In this document: positions 1-7,766 of the stretch, piece after piece
How positions within the stretch are numbered: position 1 is the first letter of the stretch
How the letters are laid out: each line of letters opens with the position of its first letter
Assembly: GCA_051002015.1 (NCBI GenBank)
Contig: JBPCMS010000019.1
Span: forward strand, 1 to 64,000
DNA length: 64,000 bases
DNA from: JACDBE01 sp051002015
Lineage (GTDB): Bacteria > Actinomycetota > Acidimicrobiia > Spongiisociales > UBA5794
Reading direction: 5' to 3'
Notes under the pieces: generated by a model
Database searches by the model: none
What the model was told of the DNA's origin: nothing
The model's input: only the letters and a program-made list of their open reading frames with translations
Translations under genes and position numbers: made by a program

Positions 1-905
1 TGTTCGCCAACCGGTCGGCGCGGTGGGTGGTGGAGAAGGCGCTGGGGATCCACCACAACGCCCCGCTCCCGATGTACGCAGGGGAGCGGTTCAGCAAGTG
101 GCTGTCGGGGTGGAAACCGCATGACGAACACCCCGCCGGGAAGGCGGCGTACTTCACCGGATGCTCCGCCGAGTACTACGAGCCCCGGGTGGCGAGGACG
201 GCGGTGCAGGTCCTCGACCGGCTCGGCTTCGACGTGGTGGTCCCCGACCAGGGTTGCTGCGGGCTGCCGCTGCTCTCCAACGGCGAGTTCGACGCCGCCC
301 GCGCCTACCACCGGGCCAACGTCAACCGGCTGCTCGGGTTCGCCCGCGCCGGGATCCCCATCGTGGGGGCGTCGACGTCGTGCACCCTGACCCTCAAGGA
401 GGAGGCGCCCGAGCTGCTCGACGCCATGGACGACGATGCCAGGGCGGTGGCCGGCGACACCTATGACCTGCACGAGTTCCTGGTGCTGCTCGCCGACGAG
501 GGTCGCTTCCCGACCGACCTGCGGCCGGTGCCGCTGCGGCTGCTCTATCACCCCCCGTGCCAGTACCGGGCCCACCGCCTCGGGCTGCCCGCCCTGGACA
601 TGATGGAGCGGGTGCCCGAGCTCGAGGTGGTCCAGTCGCTGGCGGCGTGCTGCGGGGTGGCCGGCACCTACGGCTACAAGGAGGAGAAGTACGACATCGC
701 CATGAAGGTGGGCGCGCCGCTGTTCGAGAAGGTGGCCGAGGTTGGGGGACCGGTGACCGCGTGCGACGCCGAAACCTGCCGCTGGCAGATCGAACACGGG
801 ACCGGCGTCCGGTCGATCCACCCCATCGAGATCATCGCCTACGCCCTCGGTCTCGACATCGAAGGCCCCCTGACCAAAGCCATCGCCGCGTCACCCACCG
901 CGTAG
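1..905 (+). CDS. glpC: Anaerobic glycerol-3-phosphate dehydrogenase subunit C (3' part)
   Basis: C-terminal part of GlpC, the iron-sulfur subunit that anchors GlpAB to the membrane and passes electrons from glycerol-3-phosphate oxidation to quinone. The frame is open to the left edge (first full codon at base 3), so the N-terminal ferredoxin-like region lies outside the window. Two cysteine-rich CCG domains are visible: GCCGLPLLSNG near base 256 and ACCGVAGTYGYKEEKY near base 646, then CDAETCRWQIEHGT. These last two blocks are typical of GlpC rather than of the related LutA/GlcF subunits. The nearby glpF, dhaKL and glpK support a glycerol role. glpA and glpB presumably lie just upstream, which is inference. 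Confidence 0.88.
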   Translation, partial: FANRSARWVVEKALGIHHNAPLPMYAGERFSKWLSGWKPHDEHPAGKAAYFTGCSAEYYEPRVARTAVQVLDRLGFDVVVPDQGCCGLPLLSNGEFDAARAYHRANVNRLLGFARAGIPIVGASTSCTLTLKEEAPELLDAMDDDARAVAGDTYDLHEFLVLLADEGRFPTDLRPVPLRLLYHPPCQYRAHRLGLPALDMMERVPELEVVQSLAACCGVAGTYGYKEEKYDIAMKVGAPLFEKVAEVGGPVTACDAETCRWQIEHGTGVRSIHPIEIIAYALGLDIEGPLTKAIAASPTA

Positions 906-1378
906 CCGACTTCCTGTTCCCCGTCCCCTTCGCACCCCGGCTCGCCGTCAACCGCGCTGCGGGCCTTCGGTATCCCACCCCGGCTCGCAGAGCCTCGCCA
1001 CCCCTCCCAATGGGAGGGGAAAAGAACCGGGAGGGGAAAAGAACCGGGAGGGGAAAAGAAGAATGGGAGGGGAGAGGGAACGGGAGGGTGGCTGGACCAA
1101 TCGCTGGCGGCGGACCACCGGCCGGGGCGAGTTCTGTTTCCCCTCCCCCTACGGGGGAGGGGTGGCTGAGGCGATCGCCGAAGGCGGACAAGGCAGCCGG
1201 GGCGGGGGAAGGCCAACCGTCGCCGTCCGGCGTCCTCGGTATCCCACCCCGGCATCCCACCCCGGCATCCCACCCCGGCTCGCCGTCAACCTCACCGCCG
1301 GCCTTCGTATCCCACCCCGGCTCGCAGAGCCTCGCCACCCCTCCCAATGGGAGGGGAAAGGGACGGAGGGGTGGCTCG
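906..1378. repeat. Intergenic repeat cluster between glpC and the epimerase gene
   Basis: This 473-bp gap between the ends of two convergent genes holds no convincing gene. It contains an exact 53-bp direct repeat at 970-1022 and 1307-1359, each ending in a CCCTCCC-AAT-GGGAGGG palindrome, with similarity extending upstream to about 933 and 1271. Between them are a 17-bp tandem (1012-1028, 1029-1045, partial 1046-1061), a related palindrome near 1139-1162, and a 13-bp tandem of about three units (about 1240-1279). The same module recurs in inverted orientation at 13265-13316, so it is a dispersed family. Open frames crossing this region are by-products of the repeats. Confidence 0.85.
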
Positions 1379-2359
1379 TTAGACGTCTATCAGGCCCTCG
1401 GTTTGGAACCAGGCGATGAGGCGGTCGATGGTCTCCCGGGCCGGGGTGTAGTCGAGGCCGAGGTCGCGGGTGGCCTTGGACCCGTCGTAGCTGTGGCCGT
1501 GGAGCATGGTGCGCACCATCTCCCGGCATGCCTTGGGTTTGCGGCCCCGCAGCCGGGCGACCGCCTCCATGGCGGCGGCACCGGCCACCGCCACCGCCCC
1601 CGGGGCGTAGCGGACCTTGATCTCCCGGCCCAGCGTCTCCGCCAGTCTGGCGACAGCCTCCTCCATGGTGAGGGTGAAGCCGTTGAGGACGTAGCGTTCG
1701 CCCGGTGTCCCGTGCTCCTCGGCCAGGAGATGGCCGCGGGCGCAGTCATCGATATCGACGATCGAGAAGCGGGTGTGGACCACGGCGGGGAGCTTGCCGT
1801 TGATCAGGTCGAGGATCACCTTCCCGGTGCCGGTGGCGCGGCCCGGGCCCTGCGCCGAGGATGGGTTGACCGTCACCACCTCGAGGGGCGGCTCCGCCGT
1901 TGCCAGCACCGCCTGCTCGGCGAGGTGCTTCGACTTCTCGTACTCCGACAGGTAGCTGCCCCGATGGGGGGACCCCTCGTGGCCGACGGTGCCCTCCACC
2001 TCGCCCAGGGTGGCCGCAGACGAGGTGTACACCAGGCGGCGGACCCCGCGGTCGAGACAGGCGGCCACGACCTGGCGCGACCCCTCGATGTTGGTCCGCA
2101 TCATGGGGGCCGGATCGGCCAGGCAGAAGCTGTTGATCCCGGCAAGGTGGTACACCACCTCGGCGCCCTCCACGGCGCCGCGCAGGGCGGCGGGATCGAG
2201 GACGTCGCCCCGCACCGGTTCCGCCCCGAGCCCCTCCAGGGTGACGTCGCCGGCGGCTTCGCGGGCGAGGCCGCGCACCTCACGACCGGCCGCAACCAGG
2301 TGGCGGACCACGGCACCGCCGACGATCCCGGTCCCCCCGGTGACCAGGACCGTCATCAC
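1379..2359 (-). CDS. NAD(P)-dependent epimerase/dehydratase (extended SDR)
   Basis: A 326-residue extended short-chain dehydrogenase/reductase. The N-terminal nucleotide-binding motif TGGTGIVG is at residues 7-14, the catalytic YxxxK is Y140-K144 (YEKSK), and a serine pair TSSAA sits near residue 112. The length and the N-terminal pattern resemble dihydroflavonol-reductase-like and HpnA-like sugar epimerases, but the substrate cannot be read from the sequence. A second Met codon follows the first, so the start could be at 2356. It lies directly downstream of pgsA on the same strand (stop of pgsA at 2361), so the two are probably co-transcribed; a role in lipid or glycolipid metabolism would be a guess from that context. 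Confidence 0.85.
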   Translation of the reverse strand: MMTVLVTGGTGIVGGAVVRHLVAAGREVRGLAREAAGDVTLEGLGAEPVRGDVLDPAALRGAVEGAEVVYHLAGINSFCLADPAPMMRTNIEGSRQVVAACLDRGVRRLVYTSSAATLGEVEGTVGHEGSPHRGSYLSEYEKSKHLAEQAVLATAEPPLEVVTVNPSSAQGPGRATGTGKVILDLINGKLPAVVHTRFSIVDIDDCARGHLLAEEHGTPGERYVLNGFTLTMEEAVARLAETLGREIKVRYAPGAVAVAGAAAMEAVARLRGRKPKACREMVRTMLHGHSYDGSKATRDLGLDYTPARETIDRLIAWFQTEGLIDV

Positions 2360-2360
2360 C

Positions 2361-2915
2361 TCACGCCTTGGCCCCGGAGCGCGGAGCGCGCACCACTCCC
2401 CCGAACGCCACCAGGTAGCCCCAGAACGAAGCCACCGTCGCCACCACCGCGACCAGCATCACCCACTCGTCCAGGTACCACGGTCCCCACGGCTGGTCCA
2501 GCCTTAGGAACGCCGGGAAGATGGCGACGAACTGGGCGGTGGCCTTGATCTTGCCCCAGGTCGAGGGACGGATCATCCCTCCGGTGGCGGCGACGAGCCC
2601 GCGCATCCCCATCACCGCCATCTCCCGGAAGATGATGATCAGCGCCGCCCACACCGACACCCGGTCGATGGCGACCAACCCGAGCAGCGATCCGGTGACC
2701 AGCAGCTTGTCTGCGGTGGTGTCGAGAAAGGCGCCAAGCGTCGACTCGATCTCCCATCGGCGCGCCAGGTAGCCGTCGAACCAGTCGGTGATGGCGGCGG
2801 CGGCGAACAGCACGGCGGCGATCACCAGGTTGCCCGTGCCCCCGGCGACGGTGAAGCCGACCACCACCGGCACGATCAGCAGTCGTGCCAGCGCCAGCGC
2901 GTCGGGTACTGTCAC
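2361..2915 (-). CDS. pgsA: CDP-diacylglycerol--glycerol-3-phosphate 3-phosphatidyltransferase
   Basis: A 184-residue membrane enzyme of the CDP-alcohol phosphatidyltransferase family, expected to make phosphatidylglycerol phosphate from CDP-diacylglycerol and glycerol 3-phosphate. The family motif D-G-x2-A-R-x8-G-x3-D-x3-D is complete: D47, G48, A51, R52, G61, D65 and D69. Hydrophobic segments before and after the motif fit the usual multi-span topology. The GTG start at 2915 is preferred because a GGGAGG ribosome-binding site lies just upstream; the frame itself is open further. It is divergent from plsY across about 77 bp and is followed by the epimerase gene. Other members of the family (for example phosphatidylinositol phosphate synthase) remain possible. 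Confidence 0.85.
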   Translation of the reverse strand: MTVPDALALARLLIVPVVVGFTVAGGTGNLVIAAVLFAAAAITDWFDGYLARRWEIESTLGAFLDTTADKLLVTGSLLGLVAIDRVSVWAALIIIFREMAVMGMRGLVAATGGMIRPSTWGKIKATAQFVAIFPAFLRLDQPWGPWYLDEWVMLVAVVATVASFWGYLVAFGGVVRAPRSGAKA

Positions 2916-2992
2916 CTGGCCTCCCTGGGATCGGAAGCCGATGATAACGTGATCGGGCTCGCCGACCCTGAGGCCCGGGACATGCCGACAAC

Positions 2993-3589
2993 GTGGTGGA
3001 TCGCACCGTGACCGTCGGCGCCGTCGCCGCCGCCGTCCTCGGCTACCTCGTGGGCAGCATCGATTTCGCCGTGCTGGTGGCCAGGGCACAGGGCAAGGAC
3101 ATCTACGAGATGGGGAGCGGCAACCCGGGGGCGGCCAACGTCCTGCGCAACCTCGGGTGGAAGGCGGCCCTCCCCGTGATGCTGGGGGATGTGGCCAAGG
3201 GCGCCGCCGCCGCCGCGGTGGGCACCTGGCTGGGCGGCTCCGAGCTGGCCGGGTGGGCGGCGGGGTTCGCCGCCGTCGTCGGGCATTGCTTCCCGGTTTG
3301 GCACCGCTTCCACGGCGGCAAGGGGGTGTCGACCGCCCTCGGTGTCGTGCTCTGGCTGGAGCCCATCCTGGGGCTGGTGCTTATCGGCATCTGGGCGGGG
3401 CTTCTCGCCCTGACCAAGGTCTCATCGCTCGGGTCGCTCGCCGCCATGGCGGCGCTTGTCCCCGGCCTGGTTGTGGCCGGGGCCCGGGGGGCCCCCCTCC
3501 TTTGGGCCACCGCCATCGCCGTTCTCGTGGTGATCCGGCACCAGGCGAACATTGCCGGCCTGCTCGCCCGGCGGGAACGCACCGTTTGA
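2993..3589 (+). CDS. plsY: Glycerol-3-phosphate acyltransferase PlsY
   Basis: A 198-residue integral membrane acyltransferase that transfers an acyl group from acyl phosphate to the sn-1 position of glycerol 3-phosphate. Family motifs are clear: GSIDFAVLVAR then SGNPGAANVLR near the N-terminus, LGDVAKG in the middle, and HCFPVWHRFHGGKGVST. About five hydrophobic stretches are visible. GTG codons at 2993, 2996 and 3008 are all possible starts; the first is given. PlsX, which makes the acyl-phosphate donor, is not in the window. A second, unrelated acyltransferase for the same step, PlsB, is encoded about 8 kb downstream, which is unusual. Confidence 0.93.
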   Translation: MVDRTVTVGAVAAAVLGYLVGSIDFAVLVARAQGKDIYEMGSGNPGAANVLRNLGWKAALPVMLGDVAKGAAAAAVGTWLGGSELAGWAAGFAAVVGHCFPVWHRFHGGKGVSTALGVVLWLEPILGLVLIGIWAGLLALTKVSSLGSLAAMAALVPGLVVAGARGAPLLWATAIAVLVVIRHQANIAGLLARRERTV

Positions 3590-3760
3590 TCCGACACGCG
3601 CCCTACCCGGGCGGCTAGGTTTCGAGCCTGCTGCGGGAGGGACTGCCGGCCGACACCTGGGGGTGTCCGGTCCACCGACAGCCGAAGGGATGACGGAGAC
3701 GCGGGACGGGTCGGCGCCCCGCGCCAAACATCGCCGGGAAAACCGGAGAAGGAGCGCTGC

Positions 3761-4486
3761 GTGGAGAACATATTCGTAGCGGAGATGATCGGTACCGCCA
3801 TCCTCATCCTGCTTGGCGACGGCGTGGTCGCCAACGTCCTGCTCAAGGACTCGAAGGGCGAGGGGTCGGGATGGATCGTGATCACCGCAGGGTGGGCCTT
3901 TGCCGTTGCCATCGGCGTCTACGCCGCCGGCGTGTTCAGCGGTGCCCACATCAACCCGGCAGTGACGATCGGGTTCGCCGTCGGTGACCTGACCCCGTGG
4001 GGGCAAGTTCCGCAATACCTGGCCGGCCAGTTCGCCGGTGCTTTCCTGGGTGCGGTCCTGGTCTACCTGGCCTATTCGAACCACTGGGCGGCCACCGAGG
4101 ATCCTGGTCTCAAGCTGGCGGTGTTCTCCACCGGGCCCGCCCGGCGTGACACCGGCCCCAACTTCATCACCGAGGTGATCGGCACCGCCATGCTGCTGAT
4201 CGGCGTGCTCGCCATCGTCGGCACCACCGGCCTCGCCGCCGAAGGGCTGGGCACCGGGCTCAACCCGCTGCTGATCGGTCTCCTGGTGTGGGGCATCGGC
4301 CTCTCGCTGGGTGGCCCGACCGGGTATGCCATCAACCCGGCCCGTGACCTGGGACCGAGGATCGCCCATGCGGTGCTCCCCATCCCCGGCAAGGGCGACT
4401 CCGACTGGGAGTACGCCTGGATCCCGGTGGTGGCACCGATCGTCGGTGGCATCATCGGCGTGCTCATCTGGAACGGCGTCACCTGA
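3761..4486 (+). CDS. glpF: Glycerol facilitator (aquaglyceroporin, MIP family)
   Basis: A 241-residue MIP-family channel. Both pore NPA motifs are present: residues 65-67 (HINPAVTIG) and 192-194 (INPARD). The aspartate after the second NPAR (D196) is typical of glycerol-conducting members rather than water-only aquaporins. Six hydrophobic helices are apparent. It starts with GTG preceded by AGAAGGAG at an appropriate distance. It is the first gene of the glpF-dhaK-dhaL-glpK-dhaM series and is separated from dhaK by a strong hairpin. The 171-bp upstream gap carries a short inverted repeat at 3652-3667 (GACACC/GGTGTC) that could be an operator or a leader hairpin; this is inference. Confidence 0.92.
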   Translation: MENIFVAEMIGTAILILLGDGVVANVLLKDSKGEGSGWIVITAGWAFAVAIGVYAAGVFSGAHINPAVTIGFAVGDLTPWGQVPQYLAGQFAGAFLGAVLVYLAYSNHWAATEDPGLKLAVFSTGPARRDTGPNFITEVIGTAMLLIGVLAIVGTTGLAAEGLGTGLNPLLIGLLVWGIGLSLGGPTGYAINPARDLGPRIAHAVLPIPGKGDSDWEYAWIPVVAPIVGGIIGVLIWNGVT

Positions 4487-4508
4487 TCACATGACATAGT
4501 CGGATGGA

Positions 4509-4536
4509 GGCCGGCCGGGAACATGCCCGGCCGGCC
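4509..4536 (+). terminator. GC-rich hairpin between glpF and dhaK
   Basis: Perfect 11-bp inverted repeat, GGCCGGCCGGG at 4509-4519 and CCCGGCCGGCC at 4526-4536, with a 6-nt loop. It begins 23 bp after the glpF stop and ends 20 bp before the dhaK start. There is no T-run, so it may act as a factor-assisted terminator, attenuator or mRNA-stability hairpin that lowers dhaK relative to glpF. Confidence 0.55.
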
Positions 4537-4556
4537 GTTGCACGGAGAGGCTCAAC

Positions 4557-5555
4557 GTGAAGAAACTGATCAACAACGTCGATGACGTCGTACGCGAGGC
4601 CCTCGAAGGGGTCGCCGCCGCCCATCCCGATCTCAAGGTGAGCCTCGACCCTTACTACGTGGCCCGCGGCGATGCCCCGGTGCAGGGCAAGGTGGCCATT
4701 GTCTCCGGGGGCGGATCGGGGCACGAGCCCATGCATGGCGGCTTCGTCGGCATGGGCATGCTCGATGCCGCCTGTCCCGGTGAGGTGTTCACCTCACCCA
4801 CCCCCGACCAGATGCTCGGGGCCACCAAGGCCGTGTCCGGCGGAGCCGGGGTGCTCCACGTCGTCAAGAACTACACCGGCGACATCCTCAACTTCGAGAT
4901 GGCGGCTGATCTCGGCGGCGAGGAAGGCATCGAGGTGGCCTCGGTGGTCATCGACGACGACGTCGCCGTCAAGGACAGCCTGTACACCGCCGGCCGGCGC
5001 GGCGTGGGCGCCACCGTGCTCGCCGAGAAGATCTGCGGCGCCGCCGCCGAGGAGGGCAAGTCGCTGGCCGAGGTGGCCGACCTGTGCCGCAAGGTGAACG
5101 CCAACGCCCGCTCCATGGGCATGGCGCTGACGTCATGCATCGTGCCCGCCGCCGGAGAGCCCACGTTCCAGCTCGGCGACGACGAGATGGAGATCGGGAT
5201 CGGCATCCATGGCGAGCCCGGTCGGGAGCGCAAGCCGATGGCGACCGCCGCCGAGATCGTCGAGATGCTCGCCGGCCCCATCGTCGAAGACCTGCCCCTC
5301 GGCGAGGGTGACAACGTCCTCGCCTTCGTCAACTCGATGGGCGGCACGCCGCTGATCGAGCTGTACGTCGTGTACAACGACCTGCATCGCTTCCTCGCCG
5401 ACCGGGGGATCACGATCACCCGCAACCTGATCGGGCCGTACATCACGTCGCTCGAGATGCAGGGATGCTCGATCACGCTGCTCAAGCTCGACGACGAGCT
5501 CACCGGGCTGTGGGACGCCCCGGTGAACACGCCGGGGCTGCGCTGGGGGGTGTGA
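4557..5555 (+). CDS. dhaK: Dihydroxyacetone kinase, DHA-binding subunit DhaK
   Basis: A 332-residue DhaK subunit of the PTS-dependent dihydroxyacetone kinase. It binds dihydroxyacetone covalently and hands it to DhaL for phosphorylation to DHAP. Diagnostic blocks are SGGGSGHEPMHGGFVG near residues 50-65, KNYTGDILNFEMA near 104, and IGIGIHGEPG, whose histidine is the covalent substrate-binding residue in the family. Length matches typical DhaK (about 330-356), and the separate DhaL gene shows this is the bacterial PEP-dependent type, not the single-chain ATP-dependent type. The start has the upstream ribosome-binding sequence GGAGAGG. The stop overlaps the dhaL start by one base (TGATG). Confidence 0.95.
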   Translation: MKKLINNVDDVVREALEGVAAAHPDLKVSLDPYYVARGDAPVQGKVAIVSGGGSGHEPMHGGFVGMGMLDAACPGEVFTSPTPDQMLGATKAVSGGAGVLHVVKNYTGDILNFEMAADLGGEEGIEVASVVIDDDVAVKDSLYTAGRRGVGATVLAEKICGAAAEEGKSLAEVADLCRKVNANARSMGMALTSCIVPAAGEPTFQLGDDEMEIGIGIHGEPGRERKPMATAAEIVEMLAGPIVEDLPLGEGDNVLAFVNSMGGTPLIELYVVYNDLHRFLADRGITITRNLIGPYITSLEMQGCSITLLKLDDELTGLWDAPVNTPGLRWGV

Positions 5556-6196
5556 TGGCAGATGCCGTCACCCTCGATGGGGTGATCGCCTGGGTCACCG
5601 CATCGGCGGAGCGCATCGAAGAACAGAAGGCGTACCTGACCCGGCTCGACTCCGACATCGGCGACGCCGACCACGGGATCAACATGAGCCGTGGCTTCAA
5701 GGCGGCATTGGAGAAGCTCGCCACCTCGCCACCAACCGACATCAGCGGCGCCCTCGGCGGCGTCGGGATGACGATGGTGGCCAAGGTGGGCGGAGCGAGC
5801 GGGCCGCTGTACGGGACGATGTTCATCGAGATGGGCAAGGCGGCTGCGGGCAAGGAGACCCTGTCGGCGGGCGACTGGGCGGCGGTGCTCGGTGCCGGAG
5901 TGGCCGGGATCCAGCGGCGGGGCAAGGCGGAGGCGGGCGACAAGACCATGGTCGATGCCCTCCTTCCCGCCCTCGATGCGCTGGGCCGCGCAGTGGGGAA
6001 CGGGTCGTCGCTCGAGGAGGCGCTGGCCGATTCGGCCGAGGCGGCACGGCAGGGGATGGAGGCCACGATCCCGCTGGTGGCTAGGAAGGGCCGGGCCAGC
6101 TACCTGGGGGAGCGGAGCGCGGGGCATCAGGATCCGGGGGCGACCTCGACCCACCTGCTGCTCCGGGCAGCCGCAGATGCATGGTCCGACAACTGA
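5555..6196 (+). CDS. dhaL: Dihydroxyacetone kinase, nucleotide-binding subunit DhaL
   Basis: A 213-residue DhaL. In PTS-type systems this subunit keeps an ADP cofactor permanently bound; DhaM rephosphorylates it to ATP, which then phosphorylates the dihydroxyacetone held by DhaK. The magnesium-binding aspartates are in LDSDIGDADHG (D32, D37, D39), and the nucleotide-binding stretch GGVGMTMVAKVGGASG is intact. TSLLG-type and C-terminal GRASYLGERSAGHQDPGA features also fit. The ATG at 5555 overlaps the dhaK stop, so the longer upstream frame is not used. An AAGGAGAG site between dhaL and glpK suggests the next gene is in the same transcript. Confidence 0.94.
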   Translation: MADAVTLDGVIAWVTASAERIEEQKAYLTRLDSDIGDADHGINMSRGFKAALEKLATSPPTDISGALGGVGMTMVAKVGGASGPLYGTMFIEMGKAAAGKETLSAGDWAAVLGAGVAGIQRRGKAEAGDKTMVDALLPALDALGRAVGNGSSLEEALADSAEAARQGMEATIPLVARKGRASYLGERSAGHQDPGATSTHLLLRAAADAWSDN

Positions 6197-6213
6197 CAAG
6201 CAAGGAGAGCTGA

Positions 6214-7710
6214 ATGAGCAAGTATTCGGCAGCAATCGATCAGGGAACGACCAGCACCCGGTTCATGGTGTTCGACCATGGCGGCAACGTGGTCGGCGTC
6301 GACCAGCGGGAGCACGAGCAGATCTACCCGAAGCCGGGGTGGGTGGAGCATGACCCCAAGGAGGTCTGGTTCCGCACCCAAGGCGTGATCGAGGCGGGGC
6401 TGGCCAACGCCGGCATCTCCGCCTCCGATCTGGCCGCGGTGGGCATCACCAACCAGCGGGAGACCACGGTGGTGTGGGACCGCAACACCGGCGAGCCGGT
6501 GTACAACGCCCTGGTGTGGCAGGACACCCGCACCGACAAGCTGGTCGACGAGTTCTCGGCGGACGGCGGGCAGGACCGCTTCCGCTCCAAGGTGGGTCTG
6601 CCCCTGGCGACCTACTTCTCCGGCCCCAAGATCCGCTGGATCCTCGACAACGTCGAGGGCGCCAGGGCCCGGGCCGAGGCGGGAGATCTCGCCTTCGGCA
6701 ACATGGACACCTGGGTGATCTGGAACCTCACCGGTGGGACCGACGGCGGGCTGCACGTCACCGACGTCACCAACGCCAGCCGCACCATGCTGATGGACCT
6801 GGCCACCCTCGACTGGGACGACGAGATCCTGAACGTGATGGGGGTGCCCCGGTCGGTGCTTCCCGAGATCCGGTCGTCCTCCGAGGTGTACGGCGAGGCC
6901 ACGGGCGTTCTCGGCGGCATCCCCGTCGCCGGCGACCTCGGTGACCAGCAGGCGGCCACCTTCGGCCAGGTCTGCTTCGACCCGGGGATGGCGAAGAACA
7001 CCTACGGCACCGGCAACTTCATGTTGCTCAACACCGGGACCGATCCGGTGGCTTCGGCCAACGGGCTGCTCACCACCTTGTGCTACAAGATCGGGGACAA
7101 CGCCGCGGTGTATGCCCTGGAGGGATCGATCGCCATCACCGGGGCACTGGTGCAGTGGCTGCGTGACAATCTGGGGATGATCCAGAGCGCCGCCGAGGTC
7201 GAGGCGCTGGCCAAGACGGTCGACGACAACGGCGGGATGTACATCGTGCCTGCGTTCTCCGGGCTGTTCGCTCCCTACTGGAAGTCGGATGCCCGTGGGG
7301 TCATGGCAGGGCTCACCCGGTACATCAACAAGGGCCACTTCGCCCGTGCCGCCCTCGAGGCGACATGCTGGCAGACCCGCGAGGTGCTCGACGCCATGAA
7401 CCAGGACTCTGGTGTGGATCTCGCCGAGCTCAAGGTCGACGGCGGCATGGTGGGCAACGACCTGCTCATGCAGTACCAGGCCGACACCCTCGGGGTGCCC
7501 GTCATCCGGCCAGCCGTCGCCGAGACCACGGCGCTGGGTGCGGCATACGCCGCCGGGCTCGCCGTCGGGTTCTGGGGCGAGGTCGACGACCTGCGCGAGA
7601 ACTGGGTGAAGGACAAGGACTGGCAGCCGCAGATGGACGCCGACCGGCGTGAAGCGGAGTACGCCCAGTGGAAGAAGGCGGTCACCCGCACCTTCGACTG
7701 GGTCGACTGA
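6214..7710 (+). CDS. glpK: Glycerol kinase
   Basis: A 498-residue FGGY-family kinase converting glycerol to glycerol 3-phosphate with ATP. The N-terminal phosphate-binding loop is DQGTTSTR (residues 9-16). Further glycerol-kinase blocks are GITNQRETTVVWD, ALVWQDTRT, GDQQAATFGQ, KNTYGTGNF and a C-terminal GGMVGNDLLMQYQAD. The length matches the family (about 500). A strong AAGGAGAG ribosome-binding site lies a few bases before the ATG, only 17 bp after the dhaL stop, so it is probably in the dhaKL transcript. Placing glpK inside a dhaK-L-M cluster links two entry routes to triose phosphates. It is followed by a 12-bp perfect hairpin. Confidence 0.97.
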   Translation: MSKYSAAIDQGTTSTRFMVFDHGGNVVGVDQREHEQIYPKPGWVEHDPKEVWFRTQGVIEAGLANAGISASDLAAVGITNQRETTVVWDRNTGEPVYNALVWQDTRTDKLVDEFSADGGQDRFRSKVGLPLATYFSGPKIRWILDNVEGARARAEAGDLAFGNMDTWVIWNLTGGTDGGLHVTDVTNASRTMLMDLATLDWDDEILNVMGVPRSVLPEIRSSSEVYGEATGVLGGIPVAGDLGDQQAATFGQVCFDPGMAKNTYGTGNFMLLNTGTDPVASANGLLTTLCYKIGDNAAVYALEGSIAITGALVQWLRDNLGMIQSAAEVEALAKTVDDNGGMYIVPAFSGLFAPYWKSDARGVMAGLTRYINKGHFARAALEATCWQTREVLDAMNQDSGVDLAELKVDGGMVGNDLLMQYQADTLGVPVIRPAVAETTALGAAYAAGLAVGFWGEVDDLRENWVKDKDWQPQMDADRREAEYAQWKKAVTRTFDWVD

Positions 7711-7728
7711 AGCCGATCCAACGATCGT

Positions 7729-7754
7729 GTGTGGGGCCCGTCCGGGCCCCACAC
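7729..7754 (+). terminator. Hairpin between glpK and dhaM
   Basis: Perfect inverted repeat, GTGTGGGGCCCG at 7729-7740 and CGGGCCCCACAC at 7743-7754, separated by two bases, so the real loop is probably six bases. It starts 18 bp after the glpK stop and ends 12 bp before the dhaM start; TTT occurs a few bases downstream. It could end or reduce transcription after glpK, or hide the dhaM ribosome-binding region, since dhaM shows no clear Shine-Dalgarno sequence. Confidence 0.6.
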
Positions 7755-7766
7755 GCATTTCCACCC

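Noticed and set aside
557..2548. 663-codon plus-strand open frame
   Set aside because: It runs out of frame through glpC, the repeat cluster and antisense to the epimerase gene; composition is Arg/Pro/Gly-rich and no domain is seen.
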